Assembly (NCBI RefSeq): GCF_001458595.1
Contig: NZ_LN890328.1
Span: 2,915,288-2,979,287, forward strand
DNA length: 64,000 nt
Reading direction: 5' to 3'
Origin: Clostridium neonatale
Lineage (GTDB): Bacteria; Bacillota; Clostridia; Clostridiales; Clostridiaceae
The notes beneath the pieces were generated by a model. The model did no database searches. It had not been told where the DNA came from and saw only the letters and a list, made by a program, of their open reading frames with translations. Numbering within the stretch: the stretch's first letter is position 1; every line of letters begins with the position of its first letter. Positions 37,651-45,744 of the stretch are shown here, one piece after another. The translations under genes were made by a program, and so were the position numbers.

Positions 37651-38544
37651 TCACTTAATCCATGCCCCATTTTTATCAACTTCAAATCCATCAGATGTTA
37701 TGCAGTCATAATACATCTTTCCTTCTTCATCAAATGCATAACAAAATCCATCAATCCAAAGCCATAATGGTTTATCCTTAGTACCTGTAACTCTTTTACA
37801 TCTTTTATCTAAGTAATACCAAGATTTCTTATTTTCATCAAAATACCACGATAAACATAAAGCATAACCATCTTTATCAAATGTATACCATTCATTATCA
37901 ATATGCTGCCATCCATTCTTTGATGTGTAATAATATTTATTATTTAAATCTGTGCAGTACCACCATCCAATATTATTTTCATTCCAGCCAAGCTTCCACT
38001 CTTTTGTGGTATCATTTGTATTACATAATGCATCACATATAGCATTTGCAATCTTGTCTGGATTGTATTTTGCTGCATCATCACTATCTGCAAAAAGACA
38101 TTCTACTAAAATTGCTGGAATGATTGTTCTATTTAATACAATAAGACTTCTTATCTTTACACCTCTATTTCTTATTCCTAATGAATTTGATACTCTGCTG
38201 CTTACTTTTTCTGCATAAGCTTTAGCATAATCTGACTTTCCACTTATACATACTTCCGTTCCAGTACCTCCCCCTGCATTAATATGGATTTCTACGTAAA
38301 GATTAATTTCTTTTGTTTTAAATATTTTATTTGCTTCATTTACTCTGACATAGCAGTCTTCATAATTATAAGTATTCCCATAATCAACTCTTAAAAGATA
38401 TACATTATGTCCCTTCATCTTCAGATTTTTAAATAAAAGAGCGCAGATTTCTCTTGTACAGTTACTTTCATTAAGCCTTGAAATAATGCCGCACCCCTTA
38501 GTTCCACTTACAGTATGACCAACAGCTATAATAAAGTTTTTCAT
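37651..38544 (-). CDS. endolysin-like N-acetylmuramoyl-L-alanine amidase with cell-wall-binding repeats
   Basis: The protein is 297 residues. The Amidase_3 domain spans residues 1-175, with zinc ligands His10, Glu26 and His87 (EIHINAG) and the catalytic Glu in LVECLFADSDD. From about 185 there are four to five cell-wall-binding repeats (WKLGWNENNIGWWYC, GWQHIDNEWYTFDKDGYA). There is no signal peptide or membrane span, so release would need lysis or a holin, as for phage endolysins. GGAGGTG precedes the ATG. The gene is divergent from the sigma-factor gene, and both have the same unusual promoter (38567-38595 and 38613-38641). It cuts the bond between muramic acid and the stem peptide. Confidence 0.9.
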   Translation of the reverse strand: MKNFIIAVGHTVSGTKGCGIISRLNESNCTREICALLFKNLKMKGHNVYLLRVDYGNTYNYEDCYVRVNEANKIFKTKEINLYVEIHINAGGGTGTEVCISGKSDYAKAYAEKVSSRVSNSLGIRNRGVKIRSLIVLNRTIIPAILVECLFADSDDAAKYNPDKIANAICDALCNTNDTTKEWKLGWNENNIGWWYCTDLNNKYYYTSKNGWQHIDNEWYTFDKDGYALCLSWYFDENKKSWYYLDKRCKRVTGTKDKPLWLWIDGFCYAFDEEGKMYYDCITSDGFEVDKNGAWIK

Positions 38545-38566
38545 TAAAAATCACCTCCATAAGAGA

Positions 38567-38595
38567 TATACGCGCAAATAAATTTAAACACTAAA
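38567..38595 (-). promoter_or_regulatory. alternative-sigma promoter P3 of the amidase gene
   Basis: On the minus strand: TTTAGT (38590-38595), the 17-base spacer ending ATTTGCG, and CGTATA (38567-38572). It matches P1 and P2 in spacing and in the GCGCGTATAT core. The boxes do not fit sigma-A. Confidence 0.65.
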
Positions 38596-38612
38596 AACTT
38601 TCACACTAAAAT

Positions 38613-38641
38613 TTTACAGTTTTTTCTATTTCGCGCGTATA
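38613..38641 (+). promoter_or_regulatory. alternative-sigma promoter P1 of the sigma-factor gene
   Basis: TTTACA (38613-38618), a 17-base spacer ending ATTTCGCG, and CGTATA (38636-38641). TTTACA is the -35 box of the TcdR/BotR/UviA sigma group, which suggests self-activation. Confidence 0.65.
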
Positions 38642-38699
38642 TACTATATGTAGGGTATTATTTATGTTCTCTACAATATTTTGTATTGGAGGTTTTTAT

Positions 38700-39272
38700 A
38701 TGGACTATGACTATATTGAAATGTTGGTATTACAGGCAAAAAATCAAGATTATAATGCAAAAGAAAAGTTAGTTGATGAATTTACACCTTTTATTGTAAA
38801 TCACGCTCTAAAATCATTCATTTATGGATATGAATTTGAAGATATTAAAAGTGAGTGTTATAAAATTTTATTAAAATGTATATCTTCATATAATTCAGAA
38901 ACACATAGATTTATATCATATGCAACTAATAGCATAAAAAATGGTATCTGCACTATTGCAAGAAAGAGTAAAAGGCGGTGTGTTTGTGATGGAATTGAAG
39001 CTCTTTCAATACATGATGATGGTATGGAAAATATGGATTCAAAAGAATTAAACCTTGAAGAGGTTGTTTGCAACAATGCTGAATATGAAGCCTTGAATAC
39101 TATTATTAACAAACTTAGCTCTGAGGAAAAAGAATTAATTAATTTCATTTTTTTTAATGAAAATACAACCAAAGAGTATGCAAGCCTAAAAAATATTTGT
39201 TATTCAACTGCACTTCAAAGAAAAAGTACTGTTTTAAATAAACTTTCTAAAAATTTAAAAATTTATTTTTAA
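38700..39272 (+). CDS. small sigma-70-like factor (group 5 / TcdR-UviA-like)
   Basis: The protein is 190 residues. A region-2-like segment covers about 10-85 (KLVDEFTPFIVNHALKSFIYGYEFEDIKSECYK, SYATNSIKNGI). A spacer with acidic residues follows, then a region-4-like segment (about 140-188: LSSEEKELINFIFFNENTTKEYA). Regions 1 and 3 are missing, as in the toxin and bacteriocin sigma factors. The ATG at 38700 has TTGGAGG 6 bases upstream; the frame open from 38664 lacks a site. It is flanked on both sides by genes bearing the same non-standard promoter. An ECF factor or a SigO/RsoA-type protein is the main alternative. Confidence 0.75.
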   Translation: MDYDYIEMLVLQAKNQDYNAKEKLVDEFTPFIVNHALKSFIYGYEFEDIKSECYKILLKCISSYNSETHRFISYATNSIKNGICTIARKSKRRCVCDGIEALSIHDDGMENMDSKELNLEEVVCNNAEYEALNTIINKLSSEEKELINFIFFNENTTKEYASLKNICYSTALQRKSTVLNKLSKNLKIYF

Positions 39273-39340
39273 CCCGAATCTCCAACTCATATAGGTTTAC
39301 ACAATATCTAAAAATTTTTCCAAAAAATTTTTTAAAAAAA

Positions 39341-39369
39341 TTATGTGTTTTTTTCATTTCGCGCGTATA
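39341..39369 (+). promoter_or_regulatory. alternative-sigma promoter P2 of the yvrJ-like gene
   Basis: TTATGT (39341-39346), a 17-base spacer GTTTTTTTCATTTCGCG, and CGTATA (39364-39369). The ribosome-binding site GGGAGGTG begins 9 bases after the -10 region, so the leader is very short. Confidence 0.65.
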
Positions 39370-39391
39370 TCTCTAATGGGAGGTGAAATTC

Positions 39392-39571
39392 ATGGAATTT
39401 AATGAACTGATTGGGATAATAGGCAATGTTGGTTTTCCTGTTGCAGTAAGCAGCTATCTTTTGATAAAACTTGAAAAACAAATTATTACACTATCCAATT
39501 CAATCAATAAATTAAACACTATAATTTCTACTAAAGTAGGTATGGTCATTGATACAAATGATGATCTTTAA
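39392..39571 (+). CDS. yvrJ: YvrJ-family small membrane peptide (holin-sized)
   Basis: The peptide is 59 residues. One membrane span (about residues 7-26: IGIIGNVGFPVAVSSYLLIKL) is followed by a polar amphipathic helix (EKQIITLSNSINKLNTII). This is the YvrJ layout, and it resembles the BhlA/UviB holin-like peptides in size and topology. GGGAGGTG lies 7 bases before the ATG at 39392; the upstream GTG in frame is not needed. It begins a rightward set with the DUF1659 and DUF2922 genes. In Bacillus subtilis yvrJ belongs to the SigO-RsoA regulon, which agrees with the sigma gene here. Confidence 0.8.
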   Translation: MEFNELIGIIGNVGFPVAVSSYLLIKLEKQIITLSNSINKLNTIISTKVGMVIDTNDDL

Positions 39572-39628
39572 CTTCTACTAATCCTAAATCTTAAATTAAA
39601 ATTATAAAAAATGAAGGAGGATTTTATT

Positions 39629-39853
39629 ATGGCAGTAAACAAAATCATCGACTCAACATCACTAAGCATTGAGGTACAAAACGGGACAGATAAGGCAGGA
39701 GACGCCACATTCACTAAAAAGACTTTTTCTAATGTAAAAAATGATGCTGATCCAGAAGGAATATATGCAGTAGCTTCAGCTATAAAAGACCTTATGGATA
39801 CACAGACTCGTGAAATCTTTGTTAATGTAAGCTCAGTCCTTAATAACAATTAA
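39629..39853 (+). CDS. DUF1659 family small protein (copy 1)
   Basis: The protein is 74 residues (MAVNKIIDSTSLSIEVQNG...). Pattern GTDKAGDATFTKKTFSNV followed by AVASAIKDLMD matches DUF1659. No signal peptide, cysteine or catalytic motif is seen; predicted beta strands then a helix then a strand. GGAGG precedes the ATG at 39629. A second copy at 46732 differs at only three residues. Function is unknown. The family is regularly found beside YvrJ and DUF2922 genes in clostridia and bacilli. Confidence 0.85.
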   Translation: MAVNKIIDSTSLSIEVQNGTDKAGDATFTKKTFSNVKNDADPEGIYAVASAIKDLMDTQTREIFVNVSSVLNNN

Positions 39854-39859
39854 CCTTTA

Positions 39860-40020
39860 ACAATTATCAATTGTCAATTTTCAATGAAGGAAAAAAGTCT
39901 TCGACTTTTAATTATATTATTGCATCGTTATGGCTCTTAGCCATAACATTCGCCGCTCATTGCACTCTGTATACCTTACAAGGGCAAAAATTGATCATTG
40001 ATAACAGATAATTTCTAGGC
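39860..40020. repeat. run of hairpins between DUF1659 and DUF2922 genes
   Basis: Three short palindromes in a row: ATTATCAATTG/CAATTTT area, AAAAGTC-TTC-GACTTTT (39896-39912) and GTTATGGCT-CTT-AGCCATAAC (39929-39949). The flank TCAATGAAGG...TCATTGCACTC also occurs at 29.6 kb. It is probably a small mobile hairpin that changes the mRNA ratio of the two genes. Confidence 0.5.
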
Positions 40021-40050
40021 AAATAAATATTTATGAAAGAGGTGTAATTT

Positions 40051-40269
40051 ATGGAGTATATTTTAGCAATGACATTTACAACTGAAGGTGGTAAAAATAC
40101 AACTTTAAGCATAAGCGGAGTAAAAAGTGACATAACTCCTACTGATGCAAACAGTCTTATGGACTTAATAATTTCAAAAAATATCTTTTCTGTTGATGCT
40201 GGTGCTCTTATTGGCAAAGATAGTGCTAAGTTTACTGAAAGAAAAGTTACTAAATTTGATGTAGCTTAA
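40051..40269 (+). CDS. DUF2922 family small protein
   Basis: The protein is 72 residues: YILAMTFTTEGGKNTTLSISGV, then DANSLMDLIISKNIFSVDAGALIG, then FTERKVTKFDVA. This is the DUF2922 pattern. Its size and strand-helix-strand order resemble DUF1659, so the two may be distant relatives or partners. GAAAGAGGTG precedes the ATG. It is the last gene of the cassette and is followed by a strong terminator. Function is unknown. Confidence 0.85.
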   Translation: MEYILAMTFTTEGGKNTTLSISGVKSDITPTDANSLMDLIISKNIFSVDAGALIGKDSAKFTERKVTKFDVA

Positions 40270-40272
40270 ACT

Positions 40273-40312
40273 AAAAAAATCACCTTAGAGGTAATCTCTT
40301 TGGTGATTTTTT
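40273..40312 (+). terminator. intrinsic terminator ending the yvrJ-DUF1659-DUF2922 unit
   Basis: AAAATCACC and GGTGATTTTTT form the outer stem with inner AGAG/CTCT. The A- and T-runs allow it to serve both strands, since the HEPN gene ends from the other side at 40338. Confidence 0.85.
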
Positions 40313-40337
40313 AGTTATTCAATAAGTACTTTAACAT

Positions 40338-40808
40338 TTACCTCATTATATTATTGTCAGTTTTTGTTGAATTAATTATTTTTTCTAAATCTTCAATTAT
40401 AAACTCAATATTAATCTTCTTATTTTCGTAAAAGTTTTTTATATCTTCAACACTTGGCTGCTTATATCTATGACATGCTGAATTTCTATATTTATTAAGT
40501 ATTATAAAAAATGAATCATCAGTTTTAGTAAAAACCCCATTCTTTCTGCACTCATTTATCATGTCCATATTATTTGAAAACTTATTAACAGATATTCCTG
40601 AGCTTTTCAGAATACTTGATACAGCAGAAAAAACTTCTTCTCTTATTTGCACAAAGCTCATTCTTATACCATTGGCTATAATATCTTCAAAACCTGAATC
40701 ATTTAATGTATCATAAGCTTTAAGTGCCTTCTCCATATCATTTATGCTTTCCTTTAAATTTGCAATTATTCCTTTAAGTCTTCCAAAATTATAATACTCA
40801 TTAACCAT
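40338..40808 (-). CDS. hepT: HepT-like HEPN-domain toxin (nucleotidyltransferase partner)
   Basis: The protein is 156 residues, all-helical, of the nucleotidyltransferase substrate-binding (HI0074/HepT) type. RNSACH near residues 109-114 fits the RX4-6H motif of HEPN ribonucleases. GGAGGG lies 5 bases before the ATG. The nucleotidyltransferase gene lies 10 bases upstream on the same strand, making a HepT/MntA-type toxin-antitoxin pair in which the MNT protein AMPylates the HEPN toxin. Confidence 0.8.
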   Translation of the reverse strand: MVNEYYNFGRLKGIIANLKESINDMEKALKAYDTLNDSGFEDIIANGIRMSFVQIREEVFSAVSSILKSSGISVNKFSNNMDMINECRKNGVFTKTDDSFFIILNKYRNSACHRYKQPSVEDIKNFYENKKINIEFIIEDLEKIINSTKTDNNIMR

Positions 40809-40818
40809 AACTGCCCTC

Positions 40819-41184
40819 CTACATCATTGAAATCAAATCAGCCGAAATATACATTATTTCATCAATATTGTTATCAAACCATTGACAAAAATGTTTTGAT
40901 AATCTTCCTATTGGTTTTCCTGCAAGTATTTCATTTAAAATTAGTATTTTGTTTTTATTAGGAAATACAAGATCAACTTCTCTTCCTATTTTTTGTTCTA
41001 ATTCATATTCTAGAAGTACGCGTTCTTCTTCACTTACATTATTACAAAACCATCCTATATCAATATCAGAATCATCGTGAAAAAACTGAGTATTATAGCT
41101 TCCAAAAATATATATAGCTTCTGTTTTATCTTGTGGCAAAGTTTCTAATATGATTTTTTCTATTTTTTCTTTTTCCAAAAACAT
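40819..41184 (-). CDS. mntA: MntA-like minimal nucleotidyltransferase antitoxin
   Basis: The protein is 121 residues. The active-site signature is GSYNT...SDIDIGWF (GSX10DXD form) near residues 27-42. I choose the ATG at 41182-41184, 6 bases after AAGG; the GTG one codon earlier is too close to the site. It is paired with the HEPN gene 10 bases downstream. It would transfer AMP from ATP to its HEPN partner and so block the RNase. Confidence 0.8.
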   Translation of the reverse strand: MFLEKEKIEKIILETLPQDKTEAIYIFGSYNTQFFHDDSDIDIGWFCNNVSEEERVLLEYELEQKIGREVDLVFPNKNKILILNEILAGKPIGRLSKHFCQWFDNNIDEIMYISADLISMM

Positions 41185-41335
41185 CACCAGCCTTCTAATA
41201 CCCTTATCAATTTATTGTTACCTTTATTATACAAGAATATACGCTATTTAACAATAACAGGACTATGGCTTAAAATCTTATACGGTTCTCTTTCTTCTCT
41301 ATGAATACATCTTTTATTAGCTTCTTTTTCTTTTA

Positions 41336-41380
41336 ATGTAAAATAATCCACAATTCATCAATGAATTGTGGATTATTTCT
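41336..41380. terminator. intrinsic terminator of the sucrose/beta-glucoside operon
   Basis: An 18-base perfect stem (41341-41358 with 41361-41378), AAATAATCCACAATTCAT and its complement. TTTTAC follows on the minus strand. It lies 10 bases after the glucosidase stop. Confidence 0.8.
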
Positions 41381-41390
41381 ATTTTAAAAT

Positions 41391-42803
41391 TTATAGTTCT
41401 TTTCCATTTGTTTTTATAACATTTTGATACCAGTAAAAACTTTTTTTCTTAATTCTACTCATATCCTTTAAATCAAAATCTTCACGATTTACGTATATAA
41501 ATCCATAACGCTTTTTAAATCCAGAATGTGTACTTACTAAATCAATAGCTGCCCATGGACAGAATCCAAACAGATCAACACCATCTGTAATAGCCAATTG
41601 AGCTTGTTCTATTTGCTTTCTTAAATACTCAATTCTATAATCATCATTTATATTACCTTCTTCATCCATTTCATCATAAACACCTAATCCATTTTCTGTT
41701 ATGATTATTGGTAAATGATATCTTTCATATACACTTCTTAATGTACTTCTAAATCCTACAGGATCAATTTCCCAATTAAATGGAGTTCTTTCTAAATATT
41801 CATTATATACTGCTTTATAGACACCTTTTTCTCCAAGTTCAATTTGTTGATCACCATCATCTGGTCCTACTTTTGCATCTGTAATCAAACTTTCTGCAAC
41901 TGTAGATGTATTATAATAATTAAATGCTATAAAATCTGGTTTTCCTTCTTTTAATATTTCAAAGTCTCCTTTTTCAATTTCAGGAATTACGCCTTTTTCC
42001 TCCATATAGCTCCAAGCAATTGGATTATATCTTCCATAAACTGCAATGTCTAAATACAGCCAATTTCTAATTGCATTTAAATTTTGTGCTGCAATAAAAT
42101 CTTCTGGACGAGATGTTGCTGGATATACTTCACTAATGTTAGGAGCTGGCCCTATCTTAGCATTTGGACACATTTCATGGCACATTTTCATTACTTTAGC
42201 TTGAGCTACAAGCATATAATGGTTTTGCTGATAAAGTTCTTTTTTTATGTTGCTTACCTTAGTATTAACAGTTCCTATTGCTGCTCCATGCAATGTCATC
42301 ATGTTTTGCTCGTTGATTGTCAGCCAGTACTTTACACGATCTCCATAGCTTTCAAATAATACTTTTGCATATCTGCAAAATGCATTTGCTGTTTCTTTAT
42401 TTCCCCATCCACCTATCTTATTTAATGTATCTGGTAAATCAAAATGATACATAGTTACTAATGGTTCAATACCGTATTTTAAACATTCATCTATAAGATT
42501 GCTGTAAAATTGAACTCCTAACGGATTTACATCCCCAGTACCATCTGGAATTATTCTAGTCCATGCAATTGAAAATCTATATGTTTTAAATCCCATTTCT
42601 GCAAATAGTTTTATATCTTCTTTATAACGATGATAATGATCACTTGCTATCTTAAAATCAGTTGTACCTTCAGTAATTTTTTTTGTATCTTGAACTGATA
42701 ATCCCTTACCATCTTCATTATATGCGCCTTCAACTTGATATGCTGAAGTAGATGCTCCCCATAAAAAATTCTCAGGGAAAGCTTTAAGTTTATTGTAATG
42801 CAT
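41391..42803 (-). CDS. GH1 6-phospho-beta-glucosidase (second)
   Basis: The protein is 470 residues. FPENFLWGASTSAYQVEGA starts the barrel. The acid/base is Glu165 in INEQN and the nucleophile is Glu370 in ITENGLG. The C-terminal KKKSFYWYQNVI is the 6-phosphate-binding tail. Its start codon overlaps the 3' end of the EIIC gene by 14 bases, so the two are translationally coupled. It shares NEQN and the general layout with the gene at 21804, but they are diverged paralogs in separate operons. Confidence 0.92.
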   Translation of the reverse strand: MHYNKLKAFPENFLWGASTSAYQVEGAYNEDGKGLSVQDTKKITEGTTDFKIASDHYHRYKEDIKLFAEMGFKTYRFSIAWTRIIPDGTGDVNPLGVQFYSNLIDECLKYGIEPLVTMYHFDLPDTLNKIGGWGNKETANAFCRYAKVLFESYGDRVKYWLTINEQNMMTLHGAAIGTVNTKVSNIKKELYQQNHYMLVAQAKVMKMCHEMCPNAKIGPAPNISEVYPATSRPEDFIAAQNLNAIRNWLYLDIAVYGRYNPIAWSYMEEKGVIPEIEKGDFEILKEGKPDFIAFNYYNTSTVAESLITDAKVGPDDGDQQIELGEKGVYKAVYNEYLERTPFNWEIDPVGFRSTLRSVYERYHLPIIITENGLGVYDEMDEEGNINDDYRIEYLRKQIEQAQLAITDGVDLFGFCPWAAIDLVSTHSGFKKRYGFIYVNREDFDLKDMSRIKKKSFYWYQNVIKTNGKEL

Positions 42804-44103
42804 TTGCGTTCTCCTTCTCTTTTTCTAAATTAATTAAGTCTACTTTTCTTACAAATGGAAAATAAATACAGAATGATATTACTAAAATAACTGCTTGTGA
42901 TAATGCCATTTTCCATCCACCTAATAAAAATCCTGAAATAATAGCAGGGCATGTCCATGGTACAACTATTCCGCTAAATGGTGGTACAAGGCCACTTCCA
43001 ACAACTAGATACATTAGTACTCCGACTACTGTTGGTGTTAATACAAATGGTGCTAAAAGGAATGGATTCATAACAATTGGTGTTCCAAAAATAACTGGTT
43101 CATTTATATTAAATATTCCTGGTATTAATGCTAATTTACCCATTTGCTTAAACTGTTGACATTTCGCAAAAAACACCATATAAATAACAAGTCCTAATGT
43201 TATTCCTGTACCTGTAAGATTAATATAAGCTGATGTAAATTGGTCTGTTACAATATGTGCGCCGTTTTGAATAGTTAATGCATTTCCACTATCTACTATA
43301 GCTTGGTTTGTAGATATATTTGATAATAATATTGGTAGCATAATTCCTGTTACAATAGTTCCTCCATGCACTCCAAACCACCAAAGTATAGTTGCAATTA
43401 AACAATAAGCAATAACTCCATAAATAGAATCGGTCATTCCTTGTAATGGTGTTTGTATTATTTTATAAATAAATTCAACCATAGTTGTATCCATTACATT
43501 TTTAAAGAATATATAAATTATTAAAGCTCCAGTAATTAAAAATGCTCCTGGTATTAAAGATGCAAATGAATTTGCAACGCTAGATGGTACTCCCTCAGGC
43601 ATTTTTATTGTTATTTCCTTTTTCATGAACCAAGAATATATACTACCAACAACTAATCCAATTATTATAGCAGTAATCATTCCTTGCCCTGATGTCCAGT
43701 CTTTTGATATTACATTTTCTACAATTGCTCCATCTGCATTTGTTGCATATGAATTAGTTGTAATTAAAAATACAGCAAAAGCAATAAAACCTGCTGACAT
43801 TGGTTCATAACCTTCATTTTTAACATAACAATAAGTAACACCAATAACTGCTACTAATGCTATAATTGAGAAAGTAGCACCATTTACTTGTGCTAATGGA
43901 CCTGTTAAGCCTTTGTCAGAAAGAAATTCTGTAAAAGGAGCATATGGGAAATTGGCTATTAATAAAAATATTGATCCAATCATAAGTAGAGGAAGGGTAA
44001 ATAATATTCCATCTTTTAAAGCTACTATTGGCTTTATATTAACAAATTTCATCATATTAGGTATTATAATTTCATTCATTATTTTATTAATTTTATCTTT
44101 CAT
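42790..44103 (-). CDS. PTS cellobiose/lichenan-type EIIC permease
   Basis: The protein is 437 residues with about ten spans. WWFGVHGG and GIFNINEPVIFGTPIVMNP are the hallmark EIIC motifs of the lactose/cellobiose family. No EIIA or EIIB partner is encoded here, so these must be supplied from another locus. It lies between the sucrose-phosphorylase-like gene and the phospho-glucosidase gene, consistent with import of a phosphorylated disaccharide. Which sugar is carried is not clear from sequence. Confidence 0.92.
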   Translation of the reverse strand: MKDKINKIMNEIIIPNMMKFVNIKPIVALKDGILFTLPLLMIGSIFLLIANFPYAPFTEFLSDKGLTGPLAQVNGATFSIIALVAVIGVTYCYVKNEGYEPMSAGFIAFAVFLITTNSYATNADGAIVENVISKDWTSGQGMITAIIIGLVVGSIYSWFMKKEITIKMPEGVPSSVANSFASLIPGAFLITGALIIYIFFKNVMDTTMVEFIYKIIQTPLQGMTDSIYGVIAYCLIATILWWFGVHGGTIVTGIMLPILLSNISTNQAIVDSGNALTIQNGAHIVTDQFTSAYINLTGTGITLGLVIYMVFFAKCQQFKQMGKLALIPGIFNINEPVIFGTPIVMNPFLLAPFVLTPTVVGVLMYLVVGSGLVPPFSGIVVPWTCPAIISGFLLGGWKMALSQAVILVISFCIYFPFVRKVDLINLEKEKENANALQ

Positions 44104-44125
44104 AATAAAAACATATCCTTTCTTT

Positions 44126-45547
44126 TTATGAATGTTCTATTGTAAAATCAAATGTCTTTAAGTTTGCATGTAATATAGCATAATCTTCTTTATATTCTCT
44201 TATAATTTTTAATTCATTACTATTTTCTAATTCTACCTTAAATGATCCATCTAAATTAAATGCTGGATGATTATTTCTAAATCTCATTAATTCTAGCAAT
44301 TTATGAACAACAGGTCTTTTGATTTCCATCTCTACTTCCTCTTTAGTATAGTAGTGACGGTTAATATTTCTTCCAACCTTTGTTTCTTCTAATAGCTCTA
44401 AATCATTTTTACCAGCCAACATTCCGACATAATAAACTTGTGGTATTCCTGGCGCAAAAAATTGAATTGCTCTAGCCAACAAATATGCATTATCATTGTC
44501 TCCAAGTGCAGAATAATATGTACAATTAATTTGATATATATCTAAATTGTTGTATGCAGATGTATTATATATCTTTTTAACATTTGCTCCAAATTTAAAT
44601 ATATCTTCTTTAGTTTTATTAATTTCTTCATCTGGTAACAAGTCCTTTACATCAACCACACCAATACCATCATGTGTATCAAGTGTTGTAAATTGCTTTC
44701 TAGGACATATTTCTAGCCAATTTTTTAAATACTTTCCTTCTCCATAATAAAGAGCATGTATTAATAACATAGGAAGTGCAAAATCATATACAAAGTATCC
44801 TTTTTCAGCAATCTTTAATTGCATAGAGTAATGTTCATGTATTTCTGGTAATAGTAATGCTCCATAGTCTTTTAAAACCTCATCACATTGTCCTAAAAGA
44901 TTCCAAACTCCTGGTTCTATAAAAAAGCAACTTGTTCCTGCTTTTTTAGTGGCATAAGCAAATGCATCTAATCTTATTAATGATGCTCCATTACCAGCTA
45001 AAAATTTAAGATTTTCATTAATGAACTTTTTACCTGTTTCAGATTCACAATCAATATCTATTTGCTCTTCATCAAAGGTACACCAAACCTTTTCTTCTGT
45101 CCCATCCGCAAACTTAGCTGTTACATAAGGTGCTCTTGGCTTTCTCTTATAGATAGCATCTACCTGTTCTTGATTTGGTTCTCCATTCTCCCAAAAATCC
45201 TTATAACGTATAAATAAATCCTTATATTCAGAATTGTCTTTTTTACTTAGGAAATCTTTATAATAAAAACTTTGAGCTGAAATATGATTTATCATATAAT
45301 CATACATTAAGAAATATTTATTACTTAATTCATTTATATCATTCCAATCTCCAAATGATTTGTCAACTTCTCTGTAAGTCATAGGCGCAAAGCCTCTATC
45401 CCCCGAAGACGGGAAAAATGGGAGTACGTGTATACCTCCTATTGCATCACTTATATGTTCATCTAATACATAGCTTAATTCTTTTAAATTTTTCCCTAAA
45501 GAATCTGCATAAGTAATTAACATGATCTTATTTTCAAATTTTTTCAT
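44126..45547 (-). CDS. GH13_18 sucrose phosphorylase-like enzyme (possibly sucrose 6'-phosphate phosphorylase)
   Basis: The protein is 473 residues. It starts ITYADSLGKN, with VLPFFPSSGDRGFAP. The nucleophile is Asp194 in LIRLDAFAY, the acid/base Glu235 in LLPEIHEHY, and the transition-state pair His292-Asp293 in DTHDGIG. The enzyme uses phosphate to split sucrose into glucose 1-phosphate and fructose. Because a PTS permease gene follows 22 bases on, the substrate may be sucrose 6'-phosphate, as in the Thermoanaerobacterium enzyme; this is inference. It has a promoter and candidate operator just upstream. No fructokinase is present. Confidence 0.87.
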   Translation of the reverse strand: MKKFENKIMLITYADSLGKNLKELSYVLDEHISDAIGGIHVLPFFPSSGDRGFAPMTYREVDKSFGDWNDINELSNKYFLMYDYMINHISAQSFYYKDFLSKKDNSEYKDLFIRYKDFWENGEPNQEQVDAIYKRKPRAPYVTAKFADGTEEKVWCTFDEEQIDIDCESETGKKFINENLKFLAGNGASLIRLDAFAYATKKAGTSCFFIEPGVWNLLGQCDEVLKDYGALLLPEIHEHYSMQLKIAEKGYFVYDFALPMLLIHALYYGEGKYLKNWLEICPRKQFTTLDTHDGIGVVDVKDLLPDEEINKTKEDIFKFGANVKKIYNTSAYNNLDIYQINCTYYSALGDNDNAYLLARAIQFFAPGIPQVYYVGMLAGKNDLELLEETKVGRNINRHYYTKEEVEMEIKRPVVHKLLELMRFRNNHPAFNLDGSFKVELENSNELKIIREYKEDYAILHANLKTFDFTIEHS

Positions 45548-45575
45548 AAAGTAATCCCCCTTTCTTTAGTTTCTA

Positions 45576-45593
45576 AATTCGTTTACATGAATT
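45576..45593 (-). promoter_or_regulatory. candidate operator just downstream of the -10 box
   Basis: AATTCGTTTACATGAATT, an imperfect 18-base palindrome in the first transcribed bases of the sucrose operon. It is a plausible site for the RpiR-family regulator encoded next door. Confidence 0.45.
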
Positions 45594-45622
45594 AGTATAT
45601 ATAATATTATTTTTCTTGTCAG
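45594..45622 (-). promoter_or_regulatory. promoter of the sucrose/beta-glucoside operon
   Basis: On the minus strand: CTGACA (45617-45622), a 17-base spacer and TATACT (45594-45599). Confidence 0.65.
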
Positions 45623-45701
45623 TAATTCAGACACCATATAAATCAATGTAGCCTTCAAAATAATTTATTACAAAATAAAAAATATATTTTTTATTTTGAT
45701 T

Positions 45702-45744
45702 CAAAAAAAATTTGTTTAGAATAAAAATATTCTAAACAAATTTT
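45702..45744 (-). terminator. intrinsic terminator overlapping the end of the RpiR gene
   Basis: A long stem, AAATTTGTTTAGAATA with TATTCTAAACAAATTT, followed by TTTTTG on the minus strand. The stop codon TAG of the regulator lies inside the stem. It separates the regulator from the metabolic genes. Confidence 0.8.

Noticed and set aside
33729..40312. Complete prophage
   Set aside because: Replication genes, an XRE regulator and an endolysin-like amidase are present, but there is no integrase, terminase, capsid, tail or portal gene.
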